Positions 7,467 to 16,524 of a stretch of 64,000 bases of DNA are shown one piece after another; within the stretch, counting starts at the first letter, position 1; each line of letters starts with the position of its first letter. The translations under genes were made by a program, and so were the position numbers. Origin of the DNA: Flavobacteriales bacterium (GTDB lineage: Bacteria; Bacteroidota; Bacteroidia; Flavobacteriales_G; Salibacteraceae); contig DNTB01000086.1 of NCBI GenBank assembly GCA_003499525.1, positions 1-64,000 of the forward strand. Direction: 5' to 3'. A model generated the notes under the pieces. That model searched no databases and was not told where the DNA came from. It was given only the letters and a program-made list of their open reading frames with translations.

Positions 7467-9911
7467 GTGAAAAAAACAGAGATCAAGGGAATTCTTCGAG
7501 AGATACCTGAAGGGCAGCGAAAAGAGGACAAATGTCATCATTGCGGTGGCGAGTTTGATCAGGGTATTGTAGAGTACAATGAACACTATTTCTGTTGTAC
7601 TGGATGCAGAACCGTCTTTCAACTACTGAATGAAGGAGGTTTAGAAAAATACTACTCTATTGAGGAACGAACGGGCAATACAGTAGGGAGGTTTCATAAG
7701 GATAAATACGCATATCTGGAAAACGAGGAAATAAGAGATGGACTTATAGATTTTTCGGATGGTGGAGTTACAAGAGTTCAGTTTTATGTGCCTGGGATAC
7801 ACTGTAGTTCCTGTATTTGGTTATTGGAAAATCTGAATCGGCTGCACTCCGGAATACATCAATCCACAGTAAACTTTGTGAAGAAGACCGTTGATGTTGT
7901 TTATAAAGAGGATGATCTAAACCTGCGTGAGGTTGTTGAGCTACTCGCATATATAGGTTATGAACCTTCTGTTTCGCTAAGGGACTACAATAAGAAAGAT
8001 AGACCGCATACCAATCGTTCTTTGTATTATAAACTGGGAATTGCCGGATTCTCTTTTGGAAACATCATGCTCTTAAGCTTTCCCGAATACCTCGACGAAC
8101 TATCATATTTAAGTTCCGACTTTAAAATTCTTTTTGGGGGCCTAAACTTTCTGCTGGCACTGCCGGTTTTTCTATATAGTTCCTCCGAGTACTTTCAATC
8201 CGCCTGGAAGTCTCTAAGAAAGGGATATGTGAATATCGACCTGCCCATTTCACTTGGCATTGTTGCTCTTTTCTTTAGAAGCTCCTACGAAATTTTTACC
8301 CTCACCGGATCGGGTTTTATGGATTCTTTTACCATGCTCGTGTTTTTACTTCTTGTGGGCAAATGGTATCAAGGGAGAACTTATCAGGCATTGTCGTTTG
8401 AACGAGATTATCGCTCATATTTTCCACTTGCTGTAAATCGAATACGAGGTGAAAAAGAAGAGGCCGTTCCGGTGAGGGATTTGAGGAATGGAGATGTAAT
8501 TGCTCTCAGAAATCAAGAAATACTACCCGGCGATTCGATACTGTTGTCAGATTCTGCCGTAGTGGACTACAGTTTTGTTTCAGGTGAATCCACCCCCATA
8601 TCCAAAACGAAAGGAGATAAAGTATTTGCCGGTGGGCGCATTGTCGGCGAACTGACTCGGTTTGAAATACAAAAGGAAGTATCACAATCATACCTGACTA
8701 AACTCTGGAATCAGGCTGCTTTTCAAAATGAAAATACCCGATATGAATCGATGGTAAATAGTGTAAGTAAGTACTTCACTCTTTTTATTCTCTCGGTGGC
8801 GGTTCTGAGTTTTATGTTTTGGTATTTTGAAACTGGAACTGGCGTAGCTTTAAATATTTTCACTTCAGTTCTTATCATTGCTTGCCCTTGTGCATTGGCG
8901 CTAACATTGCCTTTCTCCTTTGGAAATACAATGACATTCTTTGGTAAGCATCGATTTTACCTGAAGAATGCCCAGGTTGTGGAATCTTTATTTCGCGCAG
9001 ATACGGTAGTTTTTGACAAAACAGGAACATTAACTTTTCCGGGAGATGCAGCTGTTTCCTTCAGGGGAGAATTAGAGCAGGAGGATCTGAGTGCCATTAG
9101 ATCCATTACCCGACATTCAACACACCCTTTGAGCAAAATTATTGCCGATCACCTAAAACAGCATAATGTCGTAGAAATTTCTGGTTTTCGAGAATATGCA
9201 GGTAAAGGAGTTGGAGCTACCGTCAATGGAATTTGGTTCAAAATAGGCTCAGGGGAATTTGTAGGTGCCAATCCAGAGGTTGAAACAGAAGAAACGTCAA
9301 CCGTACATGTTTCCAGAGGTGATCAGTACCTGGGCAGTTTCAATATTCGTAAAGAGTACCGTAAGGATATTGGGAATCTCATTAGTGATCTGAAAAGTGA
9401 TGGGTTGGAGGTTCATCTAATATCTGGGGACAATGCGGCTGAATTAGAGAATATGACCAGACATTTCGAACGGTCTTTAATACATTTTGATCAAAAGCCC
9501 CAAGACAAGCTCGAATACATTGAAAAACTGCAATCGACAGGCAAGAACGTAGTCATGATAGGGGATGGTTTAAATGATGCTGGTGCATTAAAGGCAGCGG
9601 ATGTCGGTATAGCTGTATCTGATGACGTTTATACTTTCACTCCTGCGAGTGATGCAATATTGGACGGATCTGAGCTTAGAAACATTTCTAGGTTTATAGC
9701 TTTTTCTAAGAATGTCCGAGCAATAGTTCAACTTAGCTTTCTTATTTCATTCCTGTACAATGTTGTAGGCCTTTTATTTGCCGTAAATGGAAAGGTTACT
9801 CCTCTTTTTGCAGCCGTCTTGATGCCCGTAAGCTCCATAACGGTGGTTAGTTTCATCACCATCGCCATTAGATTTCTCGCTTCGAGAAAAAAATTTGATT
9901 TCTCTCCATGA
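7467..9911 (+). CDS. ccoI: Copper-translocating P-type ATPase of the cbb3 cluster (CcoI/FixI-like)
   Basis: P1B-type ATPase that moves copper for the CuB centre of cbb3 oxidase. GTG start at 7467. Domains in order: a Cys-rich N-terminal metal-binding domain (CHHCGGEF near residue 23, FCCTGCRTV near 46), a heavy-metal-associated domain with GIHCSSCIW (near 110), membrane helices, the intramembrane CPC motif in IIACPCALAL (near 472), the phosphorylation loop DKTGTLTF (near 516) and MIGDGLNDAGAL in the hinge. The 814-residue length and double N-terminal domain match CcoI/FixI more than housekeeping CopA. It opens the cluster and precedes ccoS. Confidence 0.93.
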   Translation: MKKTEIKGILREIPEGQRKEDKCHHCGGEFDQGIVEYNEHYFCCTGCRTVFQLLNEGGLEKYYSIEERTGNTVGRFHKDKYAYLENEEIRDGLIDFSDGGVTRVQFYVPGIHCSSCIWLLENLNRLHSGIHQSTVNFVKKTVDVVYKEDDLNLREVVELLAYIGYEPSVSLRDYNKKDRPHTNRSLYYKLGIAGFSFGNIMLLSFPEYLDELSYLSSDFKILFGGLNFLLALPVFLYSSSEYFQSAWKSLRKGYVNIDLPISLGIVALFFRSSYEIFTLTGSGFMDSFTMLVFLLLVGKWYQGRTYQALSFERDYRSYFPLAVNRIRGEKEEAVPVRDLRNGDVIALRNQEILPGDSILLSDSAVVDYSFVSGESTPISKTKGDKVFAGGRIVGELTRFEIQKEVSQSYLTKLWNQAAFQNENTRYESMVNSVSKYFTLFILSVAVLSFMFWYFETGTGVALNIFTSVLIIACPCALALTLPFSFGNTMTFFGKHRFYLKNAQVVESLFRADTVVFDKTGTLTFPGDAAVSFRGELEQEDLSAIRSITRHSTHPLSKIIADHLKQHNVVEISGFREYAGKGVGATVNGIWFKIGSGEFVGANPEVETEETSTVHVSRGDQYLGSFNIRKEYRKDIGNLISDLKSDGLEVHLISGDNAAELENMTRHFERSLIHFDQKPQDKLEYIEKLQSTGKNVVMIGDGLNDAGALKAADVGIAVSDDVYTFTPASDAILDGSELRNISRFIAFSKNVRAIVQLSFLISFLYNVVGLLFAVNGKVTPLFAAVLMPVSSITVVSFITIAIRFLASRKKFDFSP

Positions 9912-9945
9912 AGCGGAAATTCATACTTTCGCTCATGACAATAAC

Positions 9946-10035
9946 ATGACAAAAGTGACCTTTATCATTTTTGGTTTTGATAGCACTCATTTTTTCCGTT
10001 CTGAGCTTCGGGAACATTTGCATACCTCATTATGA
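9946..10035 (+). CDS. Possible 29-residue leader ORF coupled to ccoS
   Basis: An ATG at 9946 opens 29 codons (MTKVTFIIFGFDSTHFFR and a short tail) that end in a TGA overlapping the ATG of ccoS as ATGA. The peptide is hydrophobic in the first half. The overlap suggests translational coupling, but the ORF is short and fills a 120-nt gap, so chance is quite possible. I recognise no family. Confidence 0.25.
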   Translation: MTKVTFIIFGFDSTHFFRSELREHLHTSL

Positions 10036-10232
10036 GCGCAATCTATATTCTTATTGGTTTTAGTTTACTAGCGGCGCTGGGCTTTTTAGGTGCTTTTCTT
10101 TGGTCAGTCAGAAATGGTCAATACGAAGACAGCTACACTCCCTCAATACGCATATTGTTTGACGACGAACCCCTCGAGAATAGTGAAAGCAAAGACACCA
10201 ATTCAAATAAAATCAACAATCCAAAACAGTAA
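10032..10232 (+). CDS. ccoS: cbb3-type cytochrome oxidase assembly protein CcoS
   Basis: 66 residues with a single membrane helix (IYILIGFSLLAALGFLGAFL) followed by W-x-x-x-x-GQYED, the usual CcoS signature, and an acidic tail. CcoS is needed for loading heme b and copper into CcoN. It lies between the copper ATPase and the oxidase genes, 10 nt before ccoNO, which fits its role. Confidence 0.9.
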   Translation: MSAIYILIGFSLLAALGFLGAFLWSVRNGQYEDSYTPSIRILFDDEPLENSESKDTNSNKINNPKQ

Positions 10233-10242
10233 ATAATACGTT

Positions 10243-12459
10243 ATGGCCGACTCTGATGCTAAGCCCGGAATAACCTCCCCTGAAGAAGTTGCTAAGCAAT
10301 CTTCGACCGGAACAACCGGCAACATTGAACACTTTGAATACGACAATAAAATTGTAAGGAATTTCATAATTGCCTCGCTGATATTTGGCGTAATTGGGAT
10401 GCTGGTTGGTCTTACCGCTGCCCTTCAATTGGTTTTCCCCTGGCTGAGTTTTGACCTTCCTTATACTACTTTTGGAAGAATCAGACCACTACACACGAAT
10501 GCCGTCATTTTCGCATTTGTAGGTAACGCAATTTTTGCCGGGGTTTATTATTCTCTGCCCCGATTGATGAAGACCCCGATGTTTAGCAAGTTTCTTTCTA
10601 ACTTCAACTTTTGGGGATGGCAACTCATCATTCTATCGGCAGCTATAACTCTTCCACTTGGTTTTACTTCCAGTAAGGAATATGCTGAGCTCGAGTGGCC
10701 AATTGACATCGCCATAGCATTGGTGTGGGTGGCATTCGGAGTGAATATGATTGGAACCATTTTGAAACGAAGAGAGCGGCACATGTATGTTGCCGTTTGG
10801 TTCTATATCTCAACTTTCGTAACGGTAGCCATGCTTCACATTGTGAACAACATTGAGATGCCGGTTCATATGCTCAAATCTTATTCCTGGTATGCCGGTG
10901 TTCAGGATGCTCTTGTCCAATGGTGGTACGGGCATAACGCTGTGGCATTCTTCTTAACGACGCCATACCTTGGATTGATGTACTACTTTGTGCCGAAAGC
11001 CGCACAGCGTCCGGTTTACTCTTACAGGCTGTCCATCATTCACTTCTGGGCATTGATATTCCTTTACATCTGGGCTGGTCCACATCACCTCTTATACACT
11101 GCATTGCCAAACTGGGCGCAATCTCTGGGAACCGTATTTTCAGTGATGCTTATTTTTCCTTCCTGGGGAGGTATGATCAACGGTCTTCTTACCCTGAGAG
11201 GAGCGTGGGATAAGGTAAGGGAAGATCCGGTTTTAAAATTCTTTGTGGTAGCCATTACTGCTTATGGTATGTCCACATTTGAAGGGCCAATGCTTTCAAC
11301 CAAAAACCTGAATGCTATTGCACATTATACGGATTGGATTCCTGCACACGTTCATGTCGGTGCGCTGGGTTGGAACGGTTTTCTAACCTTCGGAATGTTC
11401 TATTGGCTGGTCCCCCGAATGTACAAGACCAAGCTCTGGTCGATAAAGCTTGCCAACGCTCATTTCTGGATTGGCACGCTTGGTATCCTGTTCTGGGCAC
11501 TACCAATGTACTGGGCCGGATGGACTCAGGCCTCCATGTGGAAGCAATTTACAGCCGAAGGAACTCTGGCTTATCCAAATTTCCTTGAAACTGTGACCGT
11601 ACTTGAACCTCTTTACGCTCTTCGAGCACTGGGAGGAACATTGTTCTTCATAGGGATCATTTTGGCAGTGATTAACATCTTCAAAACGATGATGGTTGGC
11701 AAACTGAATAAAACTGAAAAAGCTTCAGCTGCTCCAATGGCACCACGCTTTACCAAGCCTAAGGGCGAGCACTGGCACCGATGGATTGAAAGAGCTCCGG
11801 TATCCTTTGTTTTCTGGGCTTTTATAGCTGTTGTAATCGGTGGATTGATTGAGATGGTGCCAACTTTTATGGTTAAATCCAATATACCAACCATAGCCAG
11901 TGTGACTCCATACACACCGCTGGAGGTTGAAGGTCGTGATATCTACATCAGAGAAGGTTGTAACAACTGCCATTCGCAGATGATCAGACCATTCAGAAGT
12001 GAGGTAGTCCGCTATGATCCAATCGACCTGGAGTATTCGAAAGCAGGAGAATTTGTATATGATCACCCTTTCTTATGGGGGTCAAAGAGAACAGGACCGG
12101 ACTTGCATCGCGAAGGAGGTAAATACCCCGATTCCTGGCATTACCGTCACATGCTGGATCCTGAGTTAACCTCTCCCGGTTCTATAATGCCTAAATACCC
12201 CTGGTTGATTTCCGATGAATTGAATACATCATATACAGCTAGAAAAATCAATGCATTGAGAACGGTAGGAGTTCCCTATCCTGAGGGCTATGAAGAAATT
12301 GCTCTGCAAGATCTTCAGGCTCAGGCTGAAAAAATTGCCGCAGGACTGCAGAAGGAAGATTATAATGTTACTGCCGATCGGGAGATTATCGCTCTGATAG
12401 CTTATTTGCAAAGACTAGGCAAAGACATTAAGAAACAAGATGATATAGCACAGAAATAA
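10243..12459 (+). CDS. ccoNO: cbb3-type cytochrome c oxidase, fused subunits I and II (CcoN-CcoO)
   Basis: Catalytic subunit of the high-affinity terminal oxidase in the inner membrane. Residues 1-480 are CcoN: heme/copper ligand candidates are H84 (RPLHTNAV), H231 (WWYGHNAV), the His pair near 280 (AGPHHLLY) and H369/H371 (IPAHVHVGALG). Residues about 520-738 are CcoO with one membrane helix and one heme c site, CNNCH at 573-577, followed by TGPDLHREGG. In proteobacteria these are two genes; the 738-residue fusion is the common Bacteroidota form. ATG at 10243, tightly behind ccoS. Confidence 0.96.
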   Translation: MADSDAKPGITSPEEVAKQSSTGTTGNIEHFEYDNKIVRNFIIASLIFGVIGMLVGLTAALQLVFPWLSFDLPYTTFGRIRPLHTNAVIFAFVGNAIFAGVYYSLPRLMKTPMFSKFLSNFNFWGWQLIILSAAITLPLGFTSSKEYAELEWPIDIAIALVWVAFGVNMIGTILKRRERHMYVAVWFYISTFVTVAMLHIVNNIEMPVHMLKSYSWYAGVQDALVQWWYGHNAVAFFLTTPYLGLMYYFVPKAAQRPVYSYRLSIIHFWALIFLYIWAGPHHLLYTALPNWAQSLGTVFSVMLIFPSWGGMINGLLTLRGAWDKVREDPVLKFFVVAITAYGMSTFEGPMLSTKNLNAIAHYTDWIPAHVHVGALGWNGFLTFGMFYWLVPRMYKTKLWSIKLANAHFWIGTLGILFWALPMYWAGWTQASMWKQFTAEGTLAYPNFLETVTVLEPLYALRALGGTLFFIGIILAVINIFKTMMVGKLNKTEKASAAPMAPRFTKPKGEHWHRWIERAPVSFVFWAFIAVVIGGLIEMVPTFMVKSNIPTIASVTPYTPLEVEGRDIYIREGCNNCHSQMIRPFRSEVVRYDPIDLEYSKAGEFVYDHPFLWGSKRTGPDLHREGGKYPDSWHYRHMLDPELTSPGSIMPKYPWLISDELNTSYTARKINALRTVGVPYPEGYEEIALQDLQAQAEKIAAGLQKEDYNVTADREIIALIAYLQRLGKDIKKQDDIAQK

Positions 12460-12466
12460 TAAGATA

Positions 12467-12484
12467 GCCCCGCATTTGCGGGGC
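12467..12484 (+). promoter_or_regulatory. Perfect GC-rich hairpin between ccoNO and ccoQ
   Basis: GCCCCGC (12467-12473), loop ATTT, GCGGGGC (12478-12484). The 7-bp stem is all G-C and has no U tract behind it, so it is more likely an mRNA stability, processing or attenuation element than a terminator. It sits 9 nt before the ccoQ ATG. Confidence 0.6.
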
Positions 12485-12493
12485 AACAACACC

Positions 12494-12715
12494 ATGCTAA
12501 AATTTATAAAACATCATTTATCAACTCTCGGAGATGTCGATGTATTCGCCATAGCTTCCTTGCTCATATTCATGGCTGTTTTTATCGCCATGGCCTACTA
12601 TGCCTATTTTACTATTAAAAAAGATCAGGCTGATGAGTTATCCAGACTCCCACTCGAAGATGGAATCGATGGCCAAATTGAAAATTTAAACCCTAATAAT
12701 CATGAGGTTCAGTAA
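12494..12715 (+). CDS. ccoQ: CcoQ-like small membrane subunit
   Basis: 73 residues from the ATG at 12494 (an in-frame TTG at 12476 lies inside the hairpin and is less likely). One membrane helix (VFAIASLLIFMAVFIAMAYYAYF) is followed by a KKDQ charged tail. Position between ccoNO and ccoP and the one-helix form match CcoQ, which stabilises the oxidase. Sequence identity in this family is too low to prove it. It overlaps ccoP by 14 nt. Confidence 0.75.
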   Translation: MLKFIKHHLSTLGDVDVFAIASLLIFMAVFIAMAYYAYFTIKKDQADELSRLPLEDGIDGQIENLNPNNHEVQ

Positions 12716-13820
12716 TGTATTGAAATACTCAGCTTTAATGACTGTATTATTTTTAGCTCAATCTGCTGTAGGTCAGGAAGTTGTGGCTAGTGAGAGTGAT
12801 GGATACAGCATTAAGCTCATCGTACTTGGAACCCTATTTCTAATCGAAGTAATTGTACTCATTATGTTATCCAATTTATTCAAAGCTCTAACTGCGAAAT
12901 CGGGAGTGTGGAAAAAGGCTCTCAACAAAAAAACAGCTTCAGTAATCATTCTTGGATTTTTGTTCCTTCAAAGTCAGGATTTGCTTGCACAATCTGATGG
13001 AGTATTCTCTTTTGGTGGATCCTGGGATTCGTTACTACTCTTTCTAAACGGCTTTTTGCTATTGGTAATCATTTTGCTTCTCTACAACGTCCAATCTCTA
13101 ATTGGAATGTTGAGGTCAGATGACGATAAGGAGGCCGTCCCTTCGGGAATTATACATTCACTTACGGATGCGGTGCCAGTAGAGCGAGAGCATGAGGTCA
13201 TGACAGACCACGAATATGATGGTATTCATGAACTGGATAATAACCTACCACCATGGTGGGTACTTGGTTTTTACATTACCATCGGTTTTGCATTCATATA
13301 CATCATCTATTATCATTTTTATGAAGATGGAAAAGTGATGGAAAATGAGTTTACTGCTGAAATGACCAAAGCCGATGCTGAAGCGGAAGCAAGAATGGCA
13401 TCAGGAGATGTTATTGACGAAAATAATGTCGTTTTTCTCGCAGACCAGGCCGCTTTGGATGCCGGAAAAGAGATTTTTAATCAACCCGGAAAATGCGCAA
13501 CCTGCCATGGTGCAAATGGTGAAGGCAACCAGATAGGTCCTAATCTGGCTGATAAGTACTGGATTCACGGAGGAGGTATCCAGAACGTTTTCAAAACGAT
13601 AAAATATGGTGTCACTGAAAAAGGTATGATTGCGTGGGAAACTCAATTGACTCCAGATCAGATGCAGCAGGTTGCCAGCTATGTGATCAGTTTGCAGGGC
13701 ACTAATCCTCCAAATGCTAAGGAACCCCAAGGTGAGCTTTGGGAGGATGAATCGACTCCAGAAGGAGAAGAAGAGGTTTCAGATACCACTTCTGCCGAGA
13801 TGGCAATGATAGAACAATAG
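12702..13820 (+). CDS. ccoP: cbb3-type cytochrome c oxidase subunit III (CcoP), single-heme, extended N-terminus
   Basis: 372 residues. The N-terminal part has a signal-like segment (LMTVLFLAQSAVGQ), then several hydrophobic helices; the usual CcoP core starts near PPWWVLGFYITIGFAF. The C-terminal cytochrome c domain has one CXXCH, CATCH at 265-269, then GPNLADKYW. Proteobacterial CcoP has two heme c sites; only one is present here. The tail (about 40 residues) is acidic. It takes electrons from soluble or bound cytochromes and passes them to CcoO/CcoN. Coupled to ccoQ by overlap. Confidence 0.92.
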   Translation: MRFSNVLKYSALMTVLFLAQSAVGQEVVASESDGYSIKLIVLGTLFLIEVIVLIMLSNLFKALTAKSGVWKKALNKKTASVIILGFLFLQSQDLLAQSDGVFSFGGSWDSLLLFLNGFLLLVIILLLYNVQSLIGMLRSDDDKEAVPSGIIHSLTDAVPVEREHEVMTDHEYDGIHELDNNLPPWWVLGFYITIGFAFIYIIYYHFYEDGKVMENEFTAEMTKADAEAEARMASGDVIDENNVVFLADQAALDAGKEIFNQPGKCATCHGANGEGNQIGPNLADKYWIHGGGIQNVFKTIKYGVTEKGMIAWETQLTPDQMQQVASYVISLQGTNPPNAKEPQGELWEDESTPEGEEEVSDTTSAEMAMIEQ

Positions 13821-13859
13821 AGATCAGGCCAAGGGTCTCTGGTTCTTTATTAATATTTT

Positions 13860-15266
13860 ATGAGCACAGAACAGAACCAAAACCAAGAGTCTTTCAGAGA
13901 CCATATCGCTACTATTGAAAGTGACGGGAGACGTCATTGGATCTATCCCAAGAAGCCCAAAGGGAAATTCTACAAATGGAGAACCTATGTAAGCTGGGGG
14001 CTACTTCTCTTTCTTTTTGCGGGACCCTTCATTATGATTGAAGGAGAGCCCCTGTTAATGATCAATATCTTCGATAGAAAGTTTGTGATTTTTGGACAGA
14101 TTTTCTGGCCTCAGGATTTCTATCTCTTCGTTATTGCAATGTTGATGCTAATTCTCTTTATCATCTTATTCACAGTCGTTTATGGCAGAATATTTTGTGG
14201 GTGGGTGTGTCCTCAAACCATTTTTATGGAAATGGTGTTCCGGAAAATTGAATATTGGATAGAAGGTGACTATAAGAAGCAGGAAAAATTGGATAAAATG
14301 CCCTGGACCAGTGAAAAGATCAGGAAGAAAGTTCTTAAGAACGGCATCTTCATCCTGATCTCGGTGTTTATAGCTCATACATTTCTGGCGTATATCATTG
14401 GCATAAAACAAACTGGTGAGATTATTACTTCTGCTCCAACTGAGAACGCCGCCGGATTTGCAGCAATGATCATTTTTTCCGGATTGTTTTACGGTGTTTT
14501 CGCTCGGTTCAGAGAACAAGTTTGCATTATAGCGTGTCCCTACGGAAGACTACAAGGGGTTTTATTGGACAATAAGTCGATTGTTGTGGCTTATGACTTT
14601 AAACGAGGTGAACCCAGAGAGAGCTTTCGCAAAAGTGAGAATCGAAGAGAATTGGGCAAAGGTGATTGTGTTGACTGTGGCCTCTGCGTCGATGTATGCC
14701 CTACAGGAATCGACATTCGAAATGGCACACAATTGGAATGCATTAATTGTACAGCATGTATAGATGCTTGTGACTCGGTTATGGATCGAGTGGGCCTTCC
14801 CAGAGGACTGGTCAGATATGCTTCTGAAGATGAAATAGAAAAAGGGACTAAGTTTAAATTTACGGGTAGAATGGTTGCTTACACGGCAGTTCTGGGAATT
14901 CTGGTGTCAGCATTTCTGGTTTTGCTCACTGTAAGGTCACCCATTGATGCAACAGTTCTCAGAAGCCAGGGAACACTATTTCAGGAACTCGAGAATGGAA
15001 AGATTCAGAACTTGTATAGCTATAAGGTGATGAATAAAACCAATAAGGATATCATTGTTCAGTTTAAGCTTGAGGAAACTGATGCAGAACTAAAATTGAT
15101 CGGTAACGTTCCAATGATACCCAAAGGTAGCAGTATGGAAGGAGCATTGATGATCATTATGGACAAATCCGAACTGGACGGATATAAAACCGAAGTAAGA
15201 GTTAGCATCTATGATGGGGAAGAACGATTAGAATCGGTTAAAACCACCTTTATTGGACCAATGTAA
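13860..15266 (+). CDS. ccoG: cytochrome c oxidase accessory protein CcoG (ferredoxin-type membrane protein)
   Basis: 468 residues. Membrane helices with the conserved FCGWVCPQT motif, then two [4Fe-4S] ferredoxin motifs: CGLCVDVCPTG (near 272) and CINCTACIDACD (near 294), followed by a helix and an Ig-like periplasmic domain from about 370. CcoG is a cupric reductase that supplies Cu(I) for cbb3 oxidase assembly. It begins 39 nt after ccoP and ends 5 nt before ccoH. Confidence 0.95.
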   Translation: MSTEQNQNQESFRDHIATIESDGRRHWIYPKKPKGKFYKWRTYVSWGLLLFLFAGPFIMIEGEPLLMINIFDRKFVIFGQIFWPQDFYLFVIAMLMLILFIILFTVVYGRIFCGWVCPQTIFMEMVFRKIEYWIEGDYKKQEKLDKMPWTSEKIRKKVLKNGIFILISVFIAHTFLAYIIGIKQTGEIITSAPTENAAGFAAMIIFSGLFYGVFARFREQVCIIACPYGRLQGVLLDNKSIVVAYDFKRGEPRESFRKSENRRELGKGDCVDCGLCVDVCPTGIDIRNGTQLECINCTACIDACDSVMDRVGLPRGLVRYASEDEIEKGTKFKFTGRMVAYTAVLGILVSAFLVLLTVRSPIDATVLRSQGTLFQELENGKIQNLYSYKVMNKTNKDIIVQFKLEETDAELKLIGNVPMIPKGSSMEGALMIIMDKSELDGYKTEVRVSIYDGEERLESVKTTFIGPM

Positions 15267-15271
15267 GTGCT

Positions 15272-15715
15272 ATGAGATTTACCTGGGAACACGCTACCTG
15301 GACGGTTGTAGTACTAATTGTTGTAACTGGAATAGGAACCTTTATTCTCAGTTTGGGAGAGAGAACTGAGCTGGTTACTGACGACTATTACGCGCGGGAG
15401 TTAGCATTTCAGGAACAAATTGACAAGATTGAGAATGCTCAATCGATAAATGCAAAAATTGGTTGGAGTCAAAATTCAGGGGGCTATCAATTCTCAATGA
15501 CTGGGGACTTTGATCACACTCAGGTTAAAGGAAGAATTGTTTTCTTTAGACCATCTTCTCGAGAATTAGACACGCAGTACCCCCTCAATTTAGATTCAAA
15601 TGGAGTGCAAAATGTTCCATTAGAACTATTAAAACCAGGTCGTTATCAAATTCAGGCATCCTGGAATGATGGGATCAAGGATTTCTACCTCGAAAAGAAC
15701 ATTTTTGTTCAGTAA
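15272..15715 (+). CDS. ccoH: FixH/CcoH family cbb3 assembly protein
   Basis: 147 residues. One N-terminal membrane helix (WTVVVLIVVTGIGTFILSL), then V-T-D-D-Y-Y-A-R-E, the typical FixH signature, and a beta-rich periplasmic domain ending in LEKNIFVQ. FixH/CcoH is needed for assembly or stability of the oxidase. The next gene starts at the last base of this one (TAATG). Confidence 0.9.
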   Translation: MRFTWEHATWTVVVLIVVTGIGTFILSLGERTELVTDDYYARELAFQEQIDKIENAQSINAKIGWSQNSGGYQFSMTGDFDHTQVKGRIVFFRPSSRELDTQYPLNLDSNGVQNVPLELLKPGRYQIQASWNDGIKDFYLEKNIFVQ

Positions 15716-16413
15716 TGCAATGGTGGGCAGCGCTCTTACTAGGACTAGCAAGCAGTATGCACTGCCTGGGAATGTGCGGTCCGATTGCTTTTGCATTGCC
15801 CTTAGATAGGTCTTCAAGGTTTACCGAGTTTCTTGGAGCATTTTCTTATAATTTGGGTAGAATAGTGACGTATGCCATTCTTGGAGTTCTGTTTGGCGCT
15901 ATTGGAAAAAGTCTCGTGATGGCCGGGGCACAGCGTACCCTTTCTATTGCTGCAGGAGTATTTATGTTACTTTCAGTATTTGCCCCCATTCTGTTTAAGA
16001 GACTTACGCTTAATAACATCTCCTATCGTTATATCACTAAATTACAGGGTTGGTTTGCCACCCTATTCAGGAGGTCTTCTCCCGAATCTCTATTTACAAT
16101 AGGGATTCTCAATGGTCTTTTACCCTGTGCTATGGTATATCTTGGACTGGCTGGTGCTGTTGCTGAGGGTAGTGCTTTAGAAGGTTCGCTGTTTATGATT
16201 GTTTTTGGGCTGGGAACACTGCCAATGATGTACGGAGCCTCAACAATAGGTACTTTATTGTCCAGCGAACGAAGAGCTAAACTGCAGCGATTTTTGCCGG
16301 TTCTTATTACCATTCTCGGAATTCTTTTCATTCTCAGAGGTATGAACCTTGGGATACATTACGTAAGTCCTGAGATAAAAAGGGTAAATCCTGAAATGAC
16401 CGATTGCGAATAG
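15715..16413 (+). CDS. SafE/UreH-like membrane protein of the cbb3 cluster
   Basis: 232 residues, about six membrane helices. The start MQWWAALLLGLASSMHCLGMCGP has the HCxxMCGP motif of the sulfite exporter TauE/SafE-like (UreH transmembrane) group, with a second related motif NGLLPCAMVYLGL in the second half. Homologues close the cco cluster in many Bacteroidota and Epsilonproteobacteria and are thought to move or bind copper during oxidase assembly. The Cys pair fits metal binding. It overlaps ccoH by 1 nt and ends the cluster. Confidence 0.88.
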   Translation: MQWWAALLLGLASSMHCLGMCGPIAFALPLDRSSRFTEFLGAFSYNLGRIVTYAILGVLFGAIGKSLVMAGAQRTLSIAAGVFMLLSVFAPILFKRLTLNNISYRYITKLQGWFATLFRRSSPESLFTIGILNGLLPCAMVYLGLAGAVAEGSALEGSLFMIVFGLGTLPMMYGASTIGTLLSSERRAKLQRFLPVLITILGILFILRGMNLGIHYVSPEIKRVNPEMTDCE

Positions 16414-16501
16414 GATTTGTCCTGCTAAATCCATTTTTTGCCTTTGAATTACTCATGTCTCCAATTGCGGATTTGGTAGTTTAGTTTAATATAGACAGCA
16501 A

Positions 16502-16509
16502 TACTTTTG
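16502..16509 (+). promoter_or_regulatory. Candidate -7 box of the LytTR regulator gene
   Basis: TACTTTTG, a perfect TAnnTTTG, ending 15 nt before the ATG. No TTG at the usual distance is clear; TTTAG lies 17 nt upstream. Confidence 0.45.
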
Positions 16510-16524
16510 CTCAAATTTCAAAAA

